DNA of 54,392 bases. Source: Isosphaera sp. (lineage in GTDB: Bacteria; Planctomycetota; Planctomycetia; Gemmatales; Gemmataceae). This document shows positions 16,572 to 25,050 of the stretch, piece by piece. The position numbers and the translations under genes are program-made. The stretch covers positions 1 through 54,392 of the forward strand of contig PNKH01000047.1 in assembly GCA_013822345.1 (NCBI GenBank), read 5' to 3'. Below the pieces are notes generated by a model. It did not search any database. It was not told the DNA's origin and saw only the letters and a program-made list of their open reading frames with translations. Each line of letters begins with the position of its first letter. Positions within the stretch are counted from its first letter, which is position 1.

Positions 16572-18254
16572 ATGAACGCGTTCGCGATCGGCACCTCGGC
16601 CATCAACGTCGGGCAGAAGGCCCTCGACCTCATCGGCCAGAACATCGCGAACGCCGCCACCCCCGGGTACAACCGGCAGGCGGCCAACCTCACCTCCCGG
16701 GTCGTCGGCGGGAGCATGGGGGTCGGGGTCGATGTCGCGTCCGTCACCCGGTTCGAGTTCGCCTCCGCCCGGGCCGCGATCCTCCGGGCGAACGGCGACC
16801 AGGCGTCCGACGCCGTCCGGCTCGACGCCCGCCGGCAGGTCGAGGCGAACCTCGGGAGCGGGACCGGCGGCATCGGCGACGGGCTCGAGAACTTCTTCAA
16901 CCAGGTCACCCGCCTCACCTCCCGCCCGGACGACCTCGCCTCCCGCCGCCCGGTGGTCGCCGCCGCCGCCGACCTCGCCGGCCGGTTCAACGCCACCGCC
17001 GGCGAGCTCGACCGGTTCCGCGGCGAGCTCGGCGGTCAGGTCCGCCAGTCCGTCGACCAGGTGAACGACCTGACCACCCGGATCGCCGACCTGAACGTCC
17101 GGATCGCCAACGTGGTCCAGGCCGGGAACCAGCCGAACGACCTGATCGACCAGCGCGGCCAGCTGGTCGACGACCTGTCGAAGCTGGTCGACGTGCGGGT
17201 CATCCCCCAGCCGTTCAACGTGGTGAACGTCCTGTCGGCCGGGGCGGCCCTGGTGGTCGGCGAGTTCCCGGTCCAGTTCTCGCTGACCGCGACCGGGGCC
17301 GGCACCCTGGTGGTCACCGAGGGGGCGACGGCCCGGGTGGTGAACTTCGCGTCCGGCAAGCTCGCCGGGCAGCTGCAGGAGTTCAACACCGACCTGCCGG
17401 CGACCCGGGCCCGGCTCGACGCCCTGGCGGGAGAGTTCGTCCGCCGGGTGAACCAGGTGCAGGCGACCGGGCTGGGCACCGCCGGCCCGCTGGCCGCGAC
17501 CACCGGCTCGGTCGGCGTCGCCGACCCGGCCGCCGCCCTCTCGACCCAGAACCTGCCGTTCGCCCTCGGCACCGGGCCGCTCACGATCAGCGTCACGGAC
17601 ACGGCCACCGGGAACCGCACGAACACCGCCATCGCCATCGACCCGTCCCAGAGCCTGAACCAGGTCGTCGCCGGGCTCGCCGCGGTCCCCGGGCTCGCCG
17701 CGTCGGTCGGCCCGGGGAACGTCCTGCAGATCACCGCCCAACCCGGGTTCCGGTTCGACTTCGCCGGCCGCGACACCAACCCGCCGGGCGGCGGCCCGGT
17801 CGCCAACTCCGACCCGGCCGGGTTCCTGTCGGCGCTCGGGGTGAACGGGCTGTTCACCGGGACGAACGCGGCGAGCATCACCCTCCGCCCCGACATCGCC
17901 GCCGACCCCGGGTTGCTGGCCGCGTCGCGGACCGGCACCCCCGGGGACGCGACCAACCTGGAGCGGTTCGCCGCCGTCCGCGACCAGGCGGTGTTCGCCG
18001 GGCGGACGCTGACGGCCGAGTTCGCCGACCAGCTCGCGTCGGTCGGGAGCGACGTGGACTTCCTGGGCGACCAGCAGGACGCCCGGGCGGCGCTGGTGCA
18101 GAACCTCTCCGCCCAGGAGCAGGGGGTGGTCGGGGTGAACCTGAACGAGGAGTTGCTCAACCTCCTGTCGTTCCAGCGGATGATCGAGGGGGCGTCGAAG
18201 TACCTGTCGGCGGTGAACACCGCCCTGGACTCGATCCTGACGATCGTGGACTGA
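16572..18254 (+). CDS. flgK: Hook-filament junction protein FlgK (HAP1)
   Basis: 560 residues. Joins hook to filament. Seen: N-terminal FAIGTSAINVGQKALDLIGQ, then NIANAATPGYNRQ, the helix DLTTRIADLNVRIANVVQAG with NDLIDQRGQLVDDL, a central variable part, and the C-terminal NLNEELLNLLSFQRMIEGAS with YLSAVNTALDSIL. Both ends match FlgK; the length is in the family's usual range. Exported with the help of FlgN. Confidence 0.96.
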   Translation: MNAFAIGTSAINVGQKALDLIGQNIANAATPGYNRQAANLTSRVVGGSMGVGVDVASVTRFEFASARAAILRANGDQASDAVRLDARRQVEANLGSGTGGIGDGLENFFNQVTRLTSRPDDLASRRPVVAAAADLAGRFNATAGELDRFRGELGGQVRQSVDQVNDLTTRIADLNVRIANVVQAGNQPNDLIDQRGQLVDDLSKLVDVRVIPQPFNVVNVLSAGAALVVGEFPVQFSLTATGAGTLVVTEGATARVVNFASGKLAGQLQEFNTDLPATRARLDALAGEFVRRVNQVQATGLGTAGPLAATTGSVGVADPAAALSTQNLPFALGTGPLTISVTDTATGNRTNTAIAIDPSQSLNQVVAGLAAVPGLAASVGPGNVLQITAQPGFRFDFAGRDTNPPGGGPVANSDPAGFLSALGVNGLFTGTNAASITLRPDIAADPGLLAASRTGTPGDATNLERFAAVRDQAVFAGRTLTAEFADQLASVGSDVDFLGDQQDARAALVQNLSAQEQGVVGVNLNEELLNLLSFQRMIEGASKYLSAVNTALDSILTIVD

Positions 18255-18262
18255 CGGCCGGG

Positions 18263-18359
18263 GTAGGGTGGGCCGAAGCCGGCGCTTCGCCGGCGAGTCC
18301 CACCTCCGCTCAGGGGTGGTGGGACTCGCCGGCGAAGCGCCGGCTTCGGCCCACCCTAC
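18263..18359. repeat. Family B hairpin, copy 1
   Basis: Perfect 42-bp arms (18263-18304 and 18318-18359) with a 13-nt loop; the longest perfect hairpin in the window. Ends are GTAGGGTGGGCC and its complement. It lies between flgK and flgL. Confidence 0.9.
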
Positions 18360-18381
18360 AAGACACCACCGGGACTTCGCC

Positions 18382-19317
18382 ATGAACATCCGGGTGACGA
18401 CCCAGACGCAGACGGCGGCCGCGATGGCCAACCTCCAGCGGCAGTCGTCCGCGCTGGCGAAGTTCCAGCAGCAGCTGTCGTCCGGGCAGCGGGTGGTGCT
18501 CCCGTCGGACGACCCGGCGGCGTTCCCGGCCCTGACCCTGGCCCGGGTCAACAGCGACCGGCTCGCCACCTACGCCCAGACCGTGTCGGACGCGACCACG
18601 GTGCTGAACACCGGGGTGTCGGCGCTGCAGGAGGTGAACGACACCCTGGTCCGGGCGAAGCAACTCGCGCTGGAGGGGGCGAACGCCACCACCGAGGGGG
18701 CGGCGGCCGGGTACGAGGCGCTGGCGGCCGAGGTCGACGGGCTGATCGACCGGGCGGTCCGGGCCGCGAACGTCGAGGTGGACGGGCAGCGGCTGTTCGG
18801 CGGGACGGCGGCCGGCACCACCCCGTTCCGGGCGGTCACCGACGCCCAGGGGAACGTCACGGGCGTCGCCTACGACGGGACCGCCGACCGGAGCCGGGTG
18901 CTGATCGGGCCCGGCCAGACGGTCGACACCCGGTACGCCGGCAGCGCGGTGTTCCAGCGGCCCGGGGCGGACGTGTTCCAGGCGCTGATCCAGCTCCGCG
19001 ACGACCTGCGGAACACCACCCTGACGCAGTCGCAGAAGGCGGCCGCGCTGAACGGGCGGGTGGCCGGGCTGGACGCCGCCCGGGAGGCGGTGTCGGAGGC
19101 GACCGCGGAGCAGGCGTCGGCGCTGGCGCAGCTGGAGGCGGTGCAGGCCCGGGTCGCCGACCTGAAGCTGACCGCGGACATCCGGATCGGGGAGGTCGGG
19201 GCGACCGACTTCGCCGAGGCGGTGGTGAAGCTGAAGGAGCAGGAGACGGTGTTCCAGGCGGCGCTGGCGGTGTCCGCCAACATCCTCCAGCCGAGCCTGC
19301 TGGACTTCATCCGGTGA
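18382..19317 (+). CDS. flgL: Hook-filament junction protein FlgL (HAP3)
   Basis: 311 residues from the ATG at 18382, chosen because earlier in-frame codons fall inside repeat B. The second junction protein, between FlgK and flagellin. Seen: MNIRVTTQTQTAAAMANLQR, LAKFQQQLSSGQRVVLPSDD and the C-terminal VVKLKEQETVFQAALAVSAN followed by SLLDFIR, both flagellin-type coiled-coil ends. Normal length for FlgL. Confidence 0.95.
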   Translation: MNIRVTTQTQTAAAMANLQRQSSALAKFQQQLSSGQRVVLPSDDPAAFPALTLARVNSDRLATYAQTVSDATTVLNTGVSALQEVNDTLVRAKQLALEGANATTEGAAAGYEALAAEVDGLIDRAVRAANVEVDGQRLFGGTAAGTTPFRAVTDAQGNVTGVAYDGTADRSRVLIGPGQTVDTRYAGSAVFQRPGADVFQALIQLRDDLRNTTLTQSQKAAALNGRVAGLDAAREAVSEATAEQASALAQLEAVQARVADLKLTADIRIGEVGATDFAEAVVKLKEQETVFQAALAVSANILQPSLLDFIR

Positions 19318-19327
19318 CGCCCCGACC

Positions 19328-19379
19328 AGCCCGCGGCGCGAGCAAGGGCTTTGCCGAGCCCTTGCTCGCGCCGCGGGCT
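19328..19379. repeat. Family H hairpin
   Basis: Perfect 23-bp arms (19328-19350 and 19357-19379) with a 6-nt loop, between the converging flgL and HEAT-repeat genes. A likely bidirectional terminator, though without a T tract. Confidence 0.85.
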
Positions 19380-19387
19380 TGTAGCGG

Positions 19388-20179
19388 TCACGGCGCCCCG
19401 ACGACCCGGGCCAGGGCGTCGGTCGCGGCCCGGCGGACGTCCGGGTCCGGGTCCGCCCGCAGGGCGTCGAGCCCCTCCGCCGCCAGCACCGCCGGCGGCC
19501 CGATCCGGCCGAGCGCCCGCACCGCCACGAGCCGCACGTTCGGGTCCGGGTCGGCCAGGTCGGCGGCGATCGCCCGGATCAGCGGCTCGGTCGGGCGGAC
19601 CCCCGGGAAGACCGCCCGCAGCGCCGCGACCGCCCCGCGGCGGACATCCCCGTCCGGGTCGGCCAGGGTCGCGGCCAGGGCCGGCCCGGCGACCTGGGCG
19701 GCCGGCCCGAGCAGGGTCAGCGCCTTCGTCGCCCGCAAGCGCACGCTCGGGTCCCGGCTGGTCAACTGGCGGGCCAGGGCGTCCACGTCCCGCTCGTCCG
19801 GGGCGGCCAGGATCGCGTCCGTCGACCGCTTGATCGCCTGGTCGATGTCGACGCTCCGGTTGGCGGTCCGGGCCAGGGCCGGCAGCGCCGGCTTCGCCGG
19901 CGCCCCGATCTGCCCCAGGGCGTCGACCACCGCCTCCTGCAGCGGCTCCTGCTCCGGCCCGCGGAACCGCCCGAGGAGGGCGGCCAGGTCCGCCGCCGCC
20001 GCCCCGCCGCGCGGCCCCAGCTTCCCGATCATCTTCGCCGCCTCGACCCGCGACCAGACCGACAGCCGGGGGTCGCGGACCACCCCGGCGAGCTGCCGGG
20101 CGAGCTGGTCGTCCCCCTCGTCGGCCCGGGCCGGCGCGGCGGCGAACAGGGCGGCGGACAGGACCAGCAGCCGGCGCAT
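19388..20179 (-). CDS. Secreted HEAT-repeat protein
   Basis: 263 residues. Signal peptide MRRLLVLSAALFAAAPARA, then about six HEAT/PBS-lyase-like helical repeats: ADLAALLGRFRG, EAVVDALGQIGAPAKPALPA, DPSVRLRATKALTLLGPAAQ, DPDGDVRRGAVAALRAV, DPNVRLVAVRALGRIGPPAV, DPDPDVRRAATDALARV. Probably a periplasmic or surface protein-binding scaffold; no catalytic site. It is the only minus-strand gene in the 5.7-26.4 kb flagellar arm and separates flgL from motA. A flagellar role is possible but unproven. Confidence 0.85.
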   Translation of the reverse strand: MRRLLVLSAALFAAAPARADEGDDQLARQLAGVVRDPRLSVWSRVEAAKMIGKLGPRGGAAAADLAALLGRFRGPEQEPLQEAVVDALGQIGAPAKPALPALARTANRSVDIDQAIKRSTDAILAAPDERDVDALARQLTSRDPSVRLRATKALTLLGPAAQVAGPALAATLADPDGDVRRGAVAALRAVFPGVRPTEPLIRAIAADLADPDPNVRLVAVRALGRIGPPAVLAAEGLDALRADPDPDVRRAATDALARVVGAP

Positions 20180-20247
20180 CGGCGACCCCCTCCGGACGGT
20201 GCTACGGTTGATTCGGCCCCCGGCGGCACGCGCCGGCCCCGGGGACG

Positions 20248-20273
20248 CAAAAACTTCGCGCCGGGTTCGATCC
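20248..20273 (+). promoter_or_regulatory. Candidate sigma-28-type promoter of motA
   Basis: CAAAAACT, 10 nt, TTCGATCC, 50 nt before the motA GTG. Same layout as the flgM and fliC sites; the last two bases of the -10 differ from the others. Stator genes are often in the sigma-28 class. Confidence 0.35.
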
Positions 20274-20323
20274 TACCCCCGGCGGAATCGGTACGGCCGC
20301 ACTCCTCGCACCCGGGTGGCCCG

Positions 20324-21169
20324 GTGGTCGTCATTGCCGGCGCTGGTCTGGTCCTCGTCGCCGTCATGGTCGGGTTCACCATGGCCGGGGGGAAGCTCGG
20401 GGCCCTCCTCCACCTGTCCGAGTTCATCACCATCGGCGGGGCCGCCCTCGGGTCGCTGATCGTGATGTCCCCGAAGAAGGTGATCCGGGACCTCATCCGC
20501 GGGGCGGTCCAGACGGTCAAGGGGTCGCCGTACGGGAAGGCGACGTGCGTCGAGCTGCTCGGGCTGCTGTACGCCCTGGCCCGGCTGGTCCGGCAGGAGG
20601 GGCTGCTGGCCCTGGACAGCCACGTCACCGACCCGGGCGAGAGCGCCCTGTTCCGCCAGTACCCGCGGGTGGCGAACAACCCGCACGCCCGGGCGTTCCT
20701 GTGCGACGCCCTGGCCCTCATCATCGACGGCACCGTCCAGGCCGACCAGTTGACCGAGTGGCTGGAGGAAGAGATCCACGTGATCGAGCGGGAGCACCAC
20801 GCGGCGGTCGGGGCGATGACCAAGACGGCCGACGCCCTGCCCGGGTTCGGGATCGTGGCCGCGGTGCTCGGGATCGTGGTGACGATGCAGTCGATCGGCG
20901 GGCCGGTGGACGAGATCGGGTACAAGGTCGGGGCGGCCCTGGTCGGGACGTTCCTCGGGATCCTGATGGCGTACGGGTTCTTCGCCCCGCTGGCCGGGCG
21001 GATGGAGGCGCTGGGCGAGCAGGAGGCGATCTTCCTGCGGGCGGCGGCGACCGGGGTGGTGGCGATCAACGAGGGGGCGAGCCCGAAGGACGTGGTCACC
21101 CGGGCCCGGCGGTCGATCGCCACCGACTGCCGGCCGGACCAGGCCGAGCTGAAGCAGCTGTACGGGTGA
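20324..21169 (+). CDS. motA: Flagellar stator protein MotA
   Basis: 281 residues; forms the ion channel with MotB and turns the rotor. Seen: N-terminal TM1 (GAGLVLVAVMVGFTMAGGKL), TM2 near EFITIGGAALGSLIVM, a cytosolic loop, then TM3/TM4 with the signature KTADALPGFGIVAAVLGIV and GYKVGAALVGTFLGILMAYG. Loop arginines/glutamates expected to face FliG are present in the RQEGLLALDSHV and ALIIDGTVQADQL region. GTG 20324 gives a normal-length N terminus. motB follows after a family D hairpin. Confidence 0.96.
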   Translation: MVVIAGAGLVLVAVMVGFTMAGGKLGALLHLSEFITIGGAALGSLIVMSPKKVIRDLIRGAVQTVKGSPYGKATCVELLGLLYALARLVRQEGLLALDSHVTDPGESALFRQYPRVANNPHARAFLCDALALIIDGTVQADQLTEWLEEEIHVIEREHHAAVGAMTKTADALPGFGIVAAVLGIVVTMQSIGGPVDEIGYKVGAALVGTFLGILMAYGFFAPLAGRMEALGEQEAIFLRAAATGVVAINEGASPKDVVTRARRSIATDCRPDQAELKQLYG

Positions 21170-21174
21170 CCGGC

Positions 21175-21238
21175 GGCGAGCCGGGAGCGTGAGCGACCGG
21201 AGGAATGCACCTCCGGTCGCTCACGCTCCCGGCTCGCC
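21175..21238. repeat. Family D hairpin, copy 1
   Basis: Perfect 29-bp arms (21175-21203 and 21210-21238), 6-nt loop; outer sequence GGCGAGCCGGGAGCGTGAGC. It lies between motA and motB, so it may attenuate rather than fully end transcription of the stator pair. Confidence 0.88.
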
Positions 21239-21260
21239 ACGGGCTCGAACGGAGGATGTC

Positions 21261-21821
21261 ATGGCGAAGGGCGGCGGGGGGTCGTGGAAGGTCGCCTACG
21301 CGGACTTCGTGACCGCGATGATGGCGTTCTTCCTGGTCATGTGGATCGGGGCCCAGGACCAGAAGATCCGCCAGTCGGTGGCCAACTACTTCGTCGACCC
21401 GTCCGGGGTGGCCAAGAAGCCGGCCCAGACCGGGGCGACGTTCGACTCGATCGTGTACGGCTCACTCCCGGCGAACGAGAAGGTGGACATGGGGAAGGGC
21501 CGCCAGCCGTACGAGCAGCCGAAGCCGGGCGAGCCGAGCCCGGCCACCCAGCTCGTCAACCGGTGGCTCCACGCCGACCCGGCCCGGTACCGGTACTGGC
21601 TCGACCAGGCCCAGCGGTCCCGGGAGGGGGCCGCCGCCCTGGACGCCCGGGACGGGTCGGCCGCCCGGGAGGTCGCCGCCCGGGCCCTGTCCGCCCAGCT
21701 CCGGGCCGAGGTCACCGCCGGGCTCCCGGCCCAGGCCCGCGGGGTGTACGAGGACCTCCTGGTCGCGTCGCTGAACGAGGTGAACTGGACCCAGCTCGCC
21801 GAAGACCTCTTGACGAAATAG
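21261..21821 (+). CDS. motB: Stator protein MotB, lacking the peptidoglycan-binding domain
   Basis: 186 residues from the ATG at 21261, which has GGAGG 5 nt upstream. Seen: the MotB plug/TM signature WKVAYADFVTAMMAFFLVMW with the ion-binding aspartate D15, and VANYFVDPSG. After about residue 70 the sequence is unlike MotB and is mostly helical (ARAQ-type, Ala/Arg-rich); the OmpA-like domain that anchors normal MotB (250-300 residues) to peptidoglycan is missing. Only 39 nt separate its stop from the next gene, so no frameshifted OmpA domain hides there. Anchoring may come from another protein or another motB elsewhere. Confidence 0.87.
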   Translation: MAKGGGGSWKVAYADFVTAMMAFFLVMWIGAQDQKIRQSVANYFVDPSGVAKKPAQTGATFDSIVYGSLPANEKVDMGKGRQPYEQPKPGEPSPATQLVNRWLHADPARYRYWLDQAQRSREGAAALDARDGSAAREVAARALSAQLRAEVTAGLPAQARGVYEDLLVASLNEVNWTQLAEDLLTK

Positions 21822-21863
21822 CCCGGCCCCGGGTAGTGCGGCCGGCCCGGGTCCGGTAAGGTG

Positions 21864-22487
21864 ATGTCCATGCGTGTCGCGGTGCGGCGGATCGCGTTCG
21901 TCCTCGCCGCCGTCCCCCTCGTCGGGGTGGCGGCCGTCGCCCAGCTCCCGGCCCCGGGGCCGTACCCGGACGCGGACCGGCTGAAGGCCGACACCGCCGC
22001 CCTGGCGGCCGAGCGGCGGGCCGCCGCCGAGCTGGGCACCGGCGAGCGGGCCGTCCTGATCGACCGGCTGAACGCCATCCTCGACCGGATGAAGTCGCTC
22101 CCGCCGGCCCAGCCGCTCCCGCCGCCCCGCCCGCCGGCGGCCGTCCCGAAGGTCGGGAACGGGTCCCGCCCGGTCGACGCCCTCGGGCTGGCGATGAACC
22201 TCGCCCGGGACGACGAGTTCGAGGCCGCCCTCGGGGCGTTCCGGCAGATCGACCCGGCGACCCTGGCCCCGGCCGACCGGGCGTTCGTCCGGTACATGAC
22301 GGCGAGCTGCCTGCGGCGGCTCGGGCGGACGACCGACGCCCTGGTGGCGTACCGGGACGTGGCCGAGGCCCCGCAGGACGACGAATTCCTGGCCGGGTGC
22401 GCGGTCTGGCAGGTGTCGATGATCCGGTCGAACCAGGAGCTTCAGGCCCAGCTCGAACAACTCCGCGCCCGGGCGAAGGGGCGGTAG
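21864..22487 (+). CDS. Secreted TPR-like protein in the motB-fliK interval
   Basis: 207 residues from the ATG at 21864 (GTG 21861 and ATG 21870 are alternatives). N-terminal signal peptide (RRIAFVLAAVPLVGVAAVAQ), a helical stretch, a Pro-rich linker (about residues 75-95), then two or three TPR-like helix pairs (ALGLAMNLARDDEFEAALGA, YMTASCLRRLGRTTDALVAY). Probably a periplasmic adaptor. It is co-directional with motA-motB and fliK, so a motor- or hook-related role is an inference from position. No catalytic motif. Confidence 0.75.
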   Translation: MSMRVAVRRIAFVLAAVPLVGVAAVAQLPAPGPYPDADRLKADTAALAAERRAAAELGTGERAVLIDRLNAILDRMKSLPPAQPLPPPRPPAAVPKVGNGSRPVDALGLAMNLARDDEFEAALGAFRQIDPATLAPADRAFVRYMTASCLRRLGRTTDALVAYRDVAEAPQDDEFLAGCAVWQVSMIRSNQELQAQLEQLRARAKGR

Positions 22488-22545
22488 CCCTTCCGCCCCG
22501 GCCGGGACTTTTCTACGGCCCGGGCCTCCCGGCCCGGCGGTTCCC

Positions 22546-22887
22546 ATGCTACAAGACTTTCGGGTCGCGGTTCGGGCCGCGGCCGACCTCGCCGCCGAGG
22601 TCGGGCTGCGGTTCGAGCTCGGCGACCCGGCCGACGACCTCCTCCCGGCCCTCTCCGCCCGGCTGGCCGAGGTCGAAGGGCTGGCCGGGACCGACCCGCC
22701 GCCGGAGGCGCGGGCCGAGCTCGACCGGCTGCTCGGGCTGATCCGGGTGGCCGTCGGCGGGGGCGAGGACTGGCTCCGCCGCCCGTTCGGCCTCGAACTT
22801 GCGTCGCAACACCTGAGGGCCCGCGTCCGCCGGGCCTACGGCCTCGCGGCCGTCCGCCCCACCCCGTCCGACCCACCCCCGGTGTGA
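22546..22887 (+). CDS. Small helical protein of unknown function upstream of fliK
   Basis: 113 residues, predicted all-helical, no signal peptide or membrane segment, rich in Ala, Arg, Leu and Glu. Not recognised. The stop overlaps the fliK ATG by one base (TGATG), so it is translationally coupled with fliK and may act with it, for example as an export chaperone; this is only inferred from the arrangement. High-GC base use matches its neighbours and there is no competing long frame. Confidence 0.6.
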   Translation: MLQDFRVAVRAAADLAAEVGLRFELGDPADDLLPALSARLAEVEGLAGTDPPPEARAELDRLLGLIRVAVGGGEDWLRRPFGLELASQHLRARVRRAYGLAAVRPTPSDPPPV

Positions 22888-24635
22888 TGGCCACCCCGAT
22901 CTCCAGCGTGACCGTCGCCCCGCCGCCCGCCCCGGGCGCCGGCGCGACCGCACCCGCCGCCCCGGCCGACGACGCGTTCGCCAACCTGTTCCGGTCGGCC
23001 GTCGCCACCCTGACCGGCGAGGTCACCCCGGCCCGCGACGCCGCGGTCGCCGCCGCCGGCGAGTTCGAACCCGGTGCCGGGCTGGTCGACCCCGTCGTCG
23101 TGCCGGACCTGGTCGCGGACGCCGCCGTCACCGGGCTGATCGGGTTGGCGATCCCGACCAGCTTCGCCGACCCGGCGGCCGCCGTCGCGGCCGAGGGGGC
23201 GCCCGAGGCGATCGCGGTCGGGGTCCCGGTCGAAGACGCGGCGAGCCGGACGCAGGAACTCCGGTTCGGGTTCGCCGGCGGGCCGGCCCCGACCCGCGGG
23301 CTGACCGTGACGAATCTCCCGACGCCGCCGGACAACCCCGACCCGACCCCGCCGGTCGCGGCGACCCCCGCGGTGCCGGAGGCGCCGGCCGAGGCGGTCC
23401 CGGCGCCGGTCGTGCCGCGGACCGCCCCGACCGCCGACCCGAACCGGCTCGCCACCCTCGTCGCCAACCGGCTGATCCCGGCCCAGGTGCCGGTCGAGTC
23501 GGTCCCGAACCCGACGGTGCCGGCCGGCGGGGTGCTGGTCGACCCGACCACGGTCAACCCGGTGTCGGCGGTCGGCGGCACCGCCGCAGCCCCGCCGGTG
23601 TCGGCGGCGAGCGGCGACCGCCCGGCGACCGCCGGGGACTCGTTCGCGGCGGTCGCCGAGGCCGGCGCCCGCCTCGCCGCCACGTCCGCCCCGCCGCCGG
23701 ACGCCCCGGCCGCGTTCGCCGCGACCCTGGCGACGCAAGCCCCGGACGCCGCCCCGGTCGCCCCGGCGGCGACCGGCCCCGTCGTCCCGGCCGACGTGCC
23801 CGCGCCGAGTTTGCTCACCGACGTGACCCGCCCGGCCGGGAACCCCGCGCCGGTGACCGTCCCCGGCGCCGCCCCGGTCGCCACCCCGGAGGCCGTCGCC
23901 GCGCCGGGCCAGGTCCGCGACACAGCGACGACGACCGCACGCACGAAGCCCGCGCCGGTCGCCGAGCCACCGGCCGAAGCCGCCCCGGACGACGCGGCCG
24001 CGCCGGCCTTCCTTCTCAAGCCAGCCGTCACGGCGGCGCCGAACCAGCCCGTCGTGACGGCGCCGACCCCGGCGCCGGTTGAGCCGCCGGCCGCCGCGGT
24101 CCGGGTGAAGGCGGCGCCGGAGGCGGAACCCAAGCCCGACCTGCCGACCCCGGTCGCAGCCGCGGCGGCCCCGCCCGCCGCTCCGCTGGCGGCTCCGTCG
24201 TCAGCCCCCGCAGCCCCGGCCGCCATCGCCCCGACACCGGCCGCCCAGATCGCCGGCGAGATCACCGTTCAGGCCCGCACCCTCGACCGGGACGGGACGG
24301 TCGAGTTCCGGATGCAGCTCGACCCGCCGGAGCTGGGCCGGGTCCGGGTCAGCCTGGTGTCGGCCGGGGACGAGGTGCGCGGCCAGATCGTGGTCGCGGA
24401 CGACGCCGTCCGGCGGGTGGTCGAGGGCCAGTTGCCCGAACTCCGGCAGCGGCTGGAGGCGGCCGGGGTGACGGTCCAGGGGTTCGACGTGACGACGGCC
24501 GACCCGGGCCCCGGCGGGTCCGGGGCCGGGTACCGGGAGGCGGCCGAGGACGTGCCGGTCGGGCGGGCGGCGCCCGGTCGGCCGGGGCCGGCCCCGGCCC
24601 GGGCGGCCGCGGGCGGGCTGGACGTGCTGGCCTGA
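22887..24635 (+). CDS. fliK: Hook-length control protein FliK
   Basis: 582 residues from ATG 22887 (GTG 22884 possible). FliK is exported while the hook grows and switches FlhB to filament substrates at the right length. The first 450 residues are Pro/Ala/Thr/Val-rich and low in complexity, as for the ruler part. The C-terminal Flg_hook domain (about 455-530) is clear: VEFRMQLDPPELGRVRVSLV, VVADDAVRRVVEGQLPELRQ and LEAAGVTVQGFDV. Followed by flgD and flgE, its functional partners. A second FliK-like gene is at 45483. Confidence 0.88.
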   Translation: MATPISSVTVAPPPAPGAGATAPAAPADDAFANLFRSAVATLTGEVTPARDAAVAAAGEFEPGAGLVDPVVVPDLVADAAVTGLIGLAIPTSFADPAAAVAAEGAPEAIAVGVPVEDAASRTQELRFGFAGGPAPTRGLTVTNLPTPPDNPDPTPPVAATPAVPEAPAEAVPAPVVPRTAPTADPNRLATLVANRLIPAQVPVESVPNPTVPAGGVLVDPTTVNPVSAVGGTAAAPPVSAASGDRPATAGDSFAAVAEAGARLAATSAPPPDAPAAFAATLATQAPDAAPVAPAATGPVVPADVPAPSLLTDVTRPAGNPAPVTVPGAAPVATPEAVAAPGQVRDTATTTARTKPAPVAEPPAEAAPDDAAAPAFLLKPAVTAAPNQPVVTAPTPAPVEPPAAAVRVKAAPEAEPKPDLPTPVAAAAAPPAAPLAAPSSAPAAPAAIAPTPAAQIAGEITVQARTLDRDGTVEFRMQLDPPELGRVRVSLVSAGDEVRGQIVVADDAVRRVVEGQLPELRQRLEAAGVTVQGFDVTTADPGPGGSGAGYREAAEDVPVGRAAPGRPGPAPARAAAGGLDVLA

Positions 24636-24681
24636 CGGTGGGAGGATGGGGTTCGGAAGCCGCATTCACCGGAGGACGACG

Positions 24682-25047
24682 ATGACGCCGTCGGGGACCG
24701 TGGCCGGGATCGGGACGGACCAGTTCCTCCAGCTCCTGGTCGCCCAGCTCCAGAACCAGGACCCGCTCGACCCGGTCAGCGACCGGGACTTCATCGCCCA
24801 GCTGACCGCGCTGAACACCCTGCAGGGCGTCCAGGACCTGAACGCCACCTTCTCGGAGGTGCTCCGGCTGCAGGAGCTGACCAACGGCACCAACCTGATC
24901 GGCAAGACGGTCCAGTTCACCCCGACCGGCGGCGGCCCGCTCGCGACCGGGACCGTCGACTCGGTCGGCGTCCGGGACGGGCGGTTCGTCCTGCAGGTCG
25001 GCGGGCAGGCGGTCGGGCTGGACCAGATCTCGACCGTGGGCGCATGA
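24682..25047 (+). CDS. flgD: Hook-assembly scaffold FlgD, short form
   Basis: 121 residues from ATG 24682, chosen for GGAGGA 5 nt upstream; a longer frame to 24646 lacks one. FlgD caps the growing hook. Seen: N-terminal core IGTDQFLQLLVAQLQNQDPL with DPVSDRDFIAQLTALNTLQG, then a short beta region (LIGKTVQFTPTGG, VGVRDGRFVLQVGGQAVGLD). The FlgD Ig-like/Tudor C-terminal domains of the enterobacterial protein (about 230 residues) are absent; short FlgD forms exist in other phyla. Confidence 0.92.
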   Translation: MTPSGTVAGIGTDQFLQLLVAQLQNQDPLDPVSDRDFIAQLTALNTLQGVQDLNATFSEVLRLQELTNGTNLIGKTVQFTPTGGGPLATGTVDSVGVRDGRFVLQVGGQAVGLDQISTVGA

Positions 25048-25050
25048 CCC

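Noticed and set aside
21822-21863. Frameshifted OmpA domain after motB
   Set aside because: Only about 40 nt lie between the two genes, too short for such a domain.
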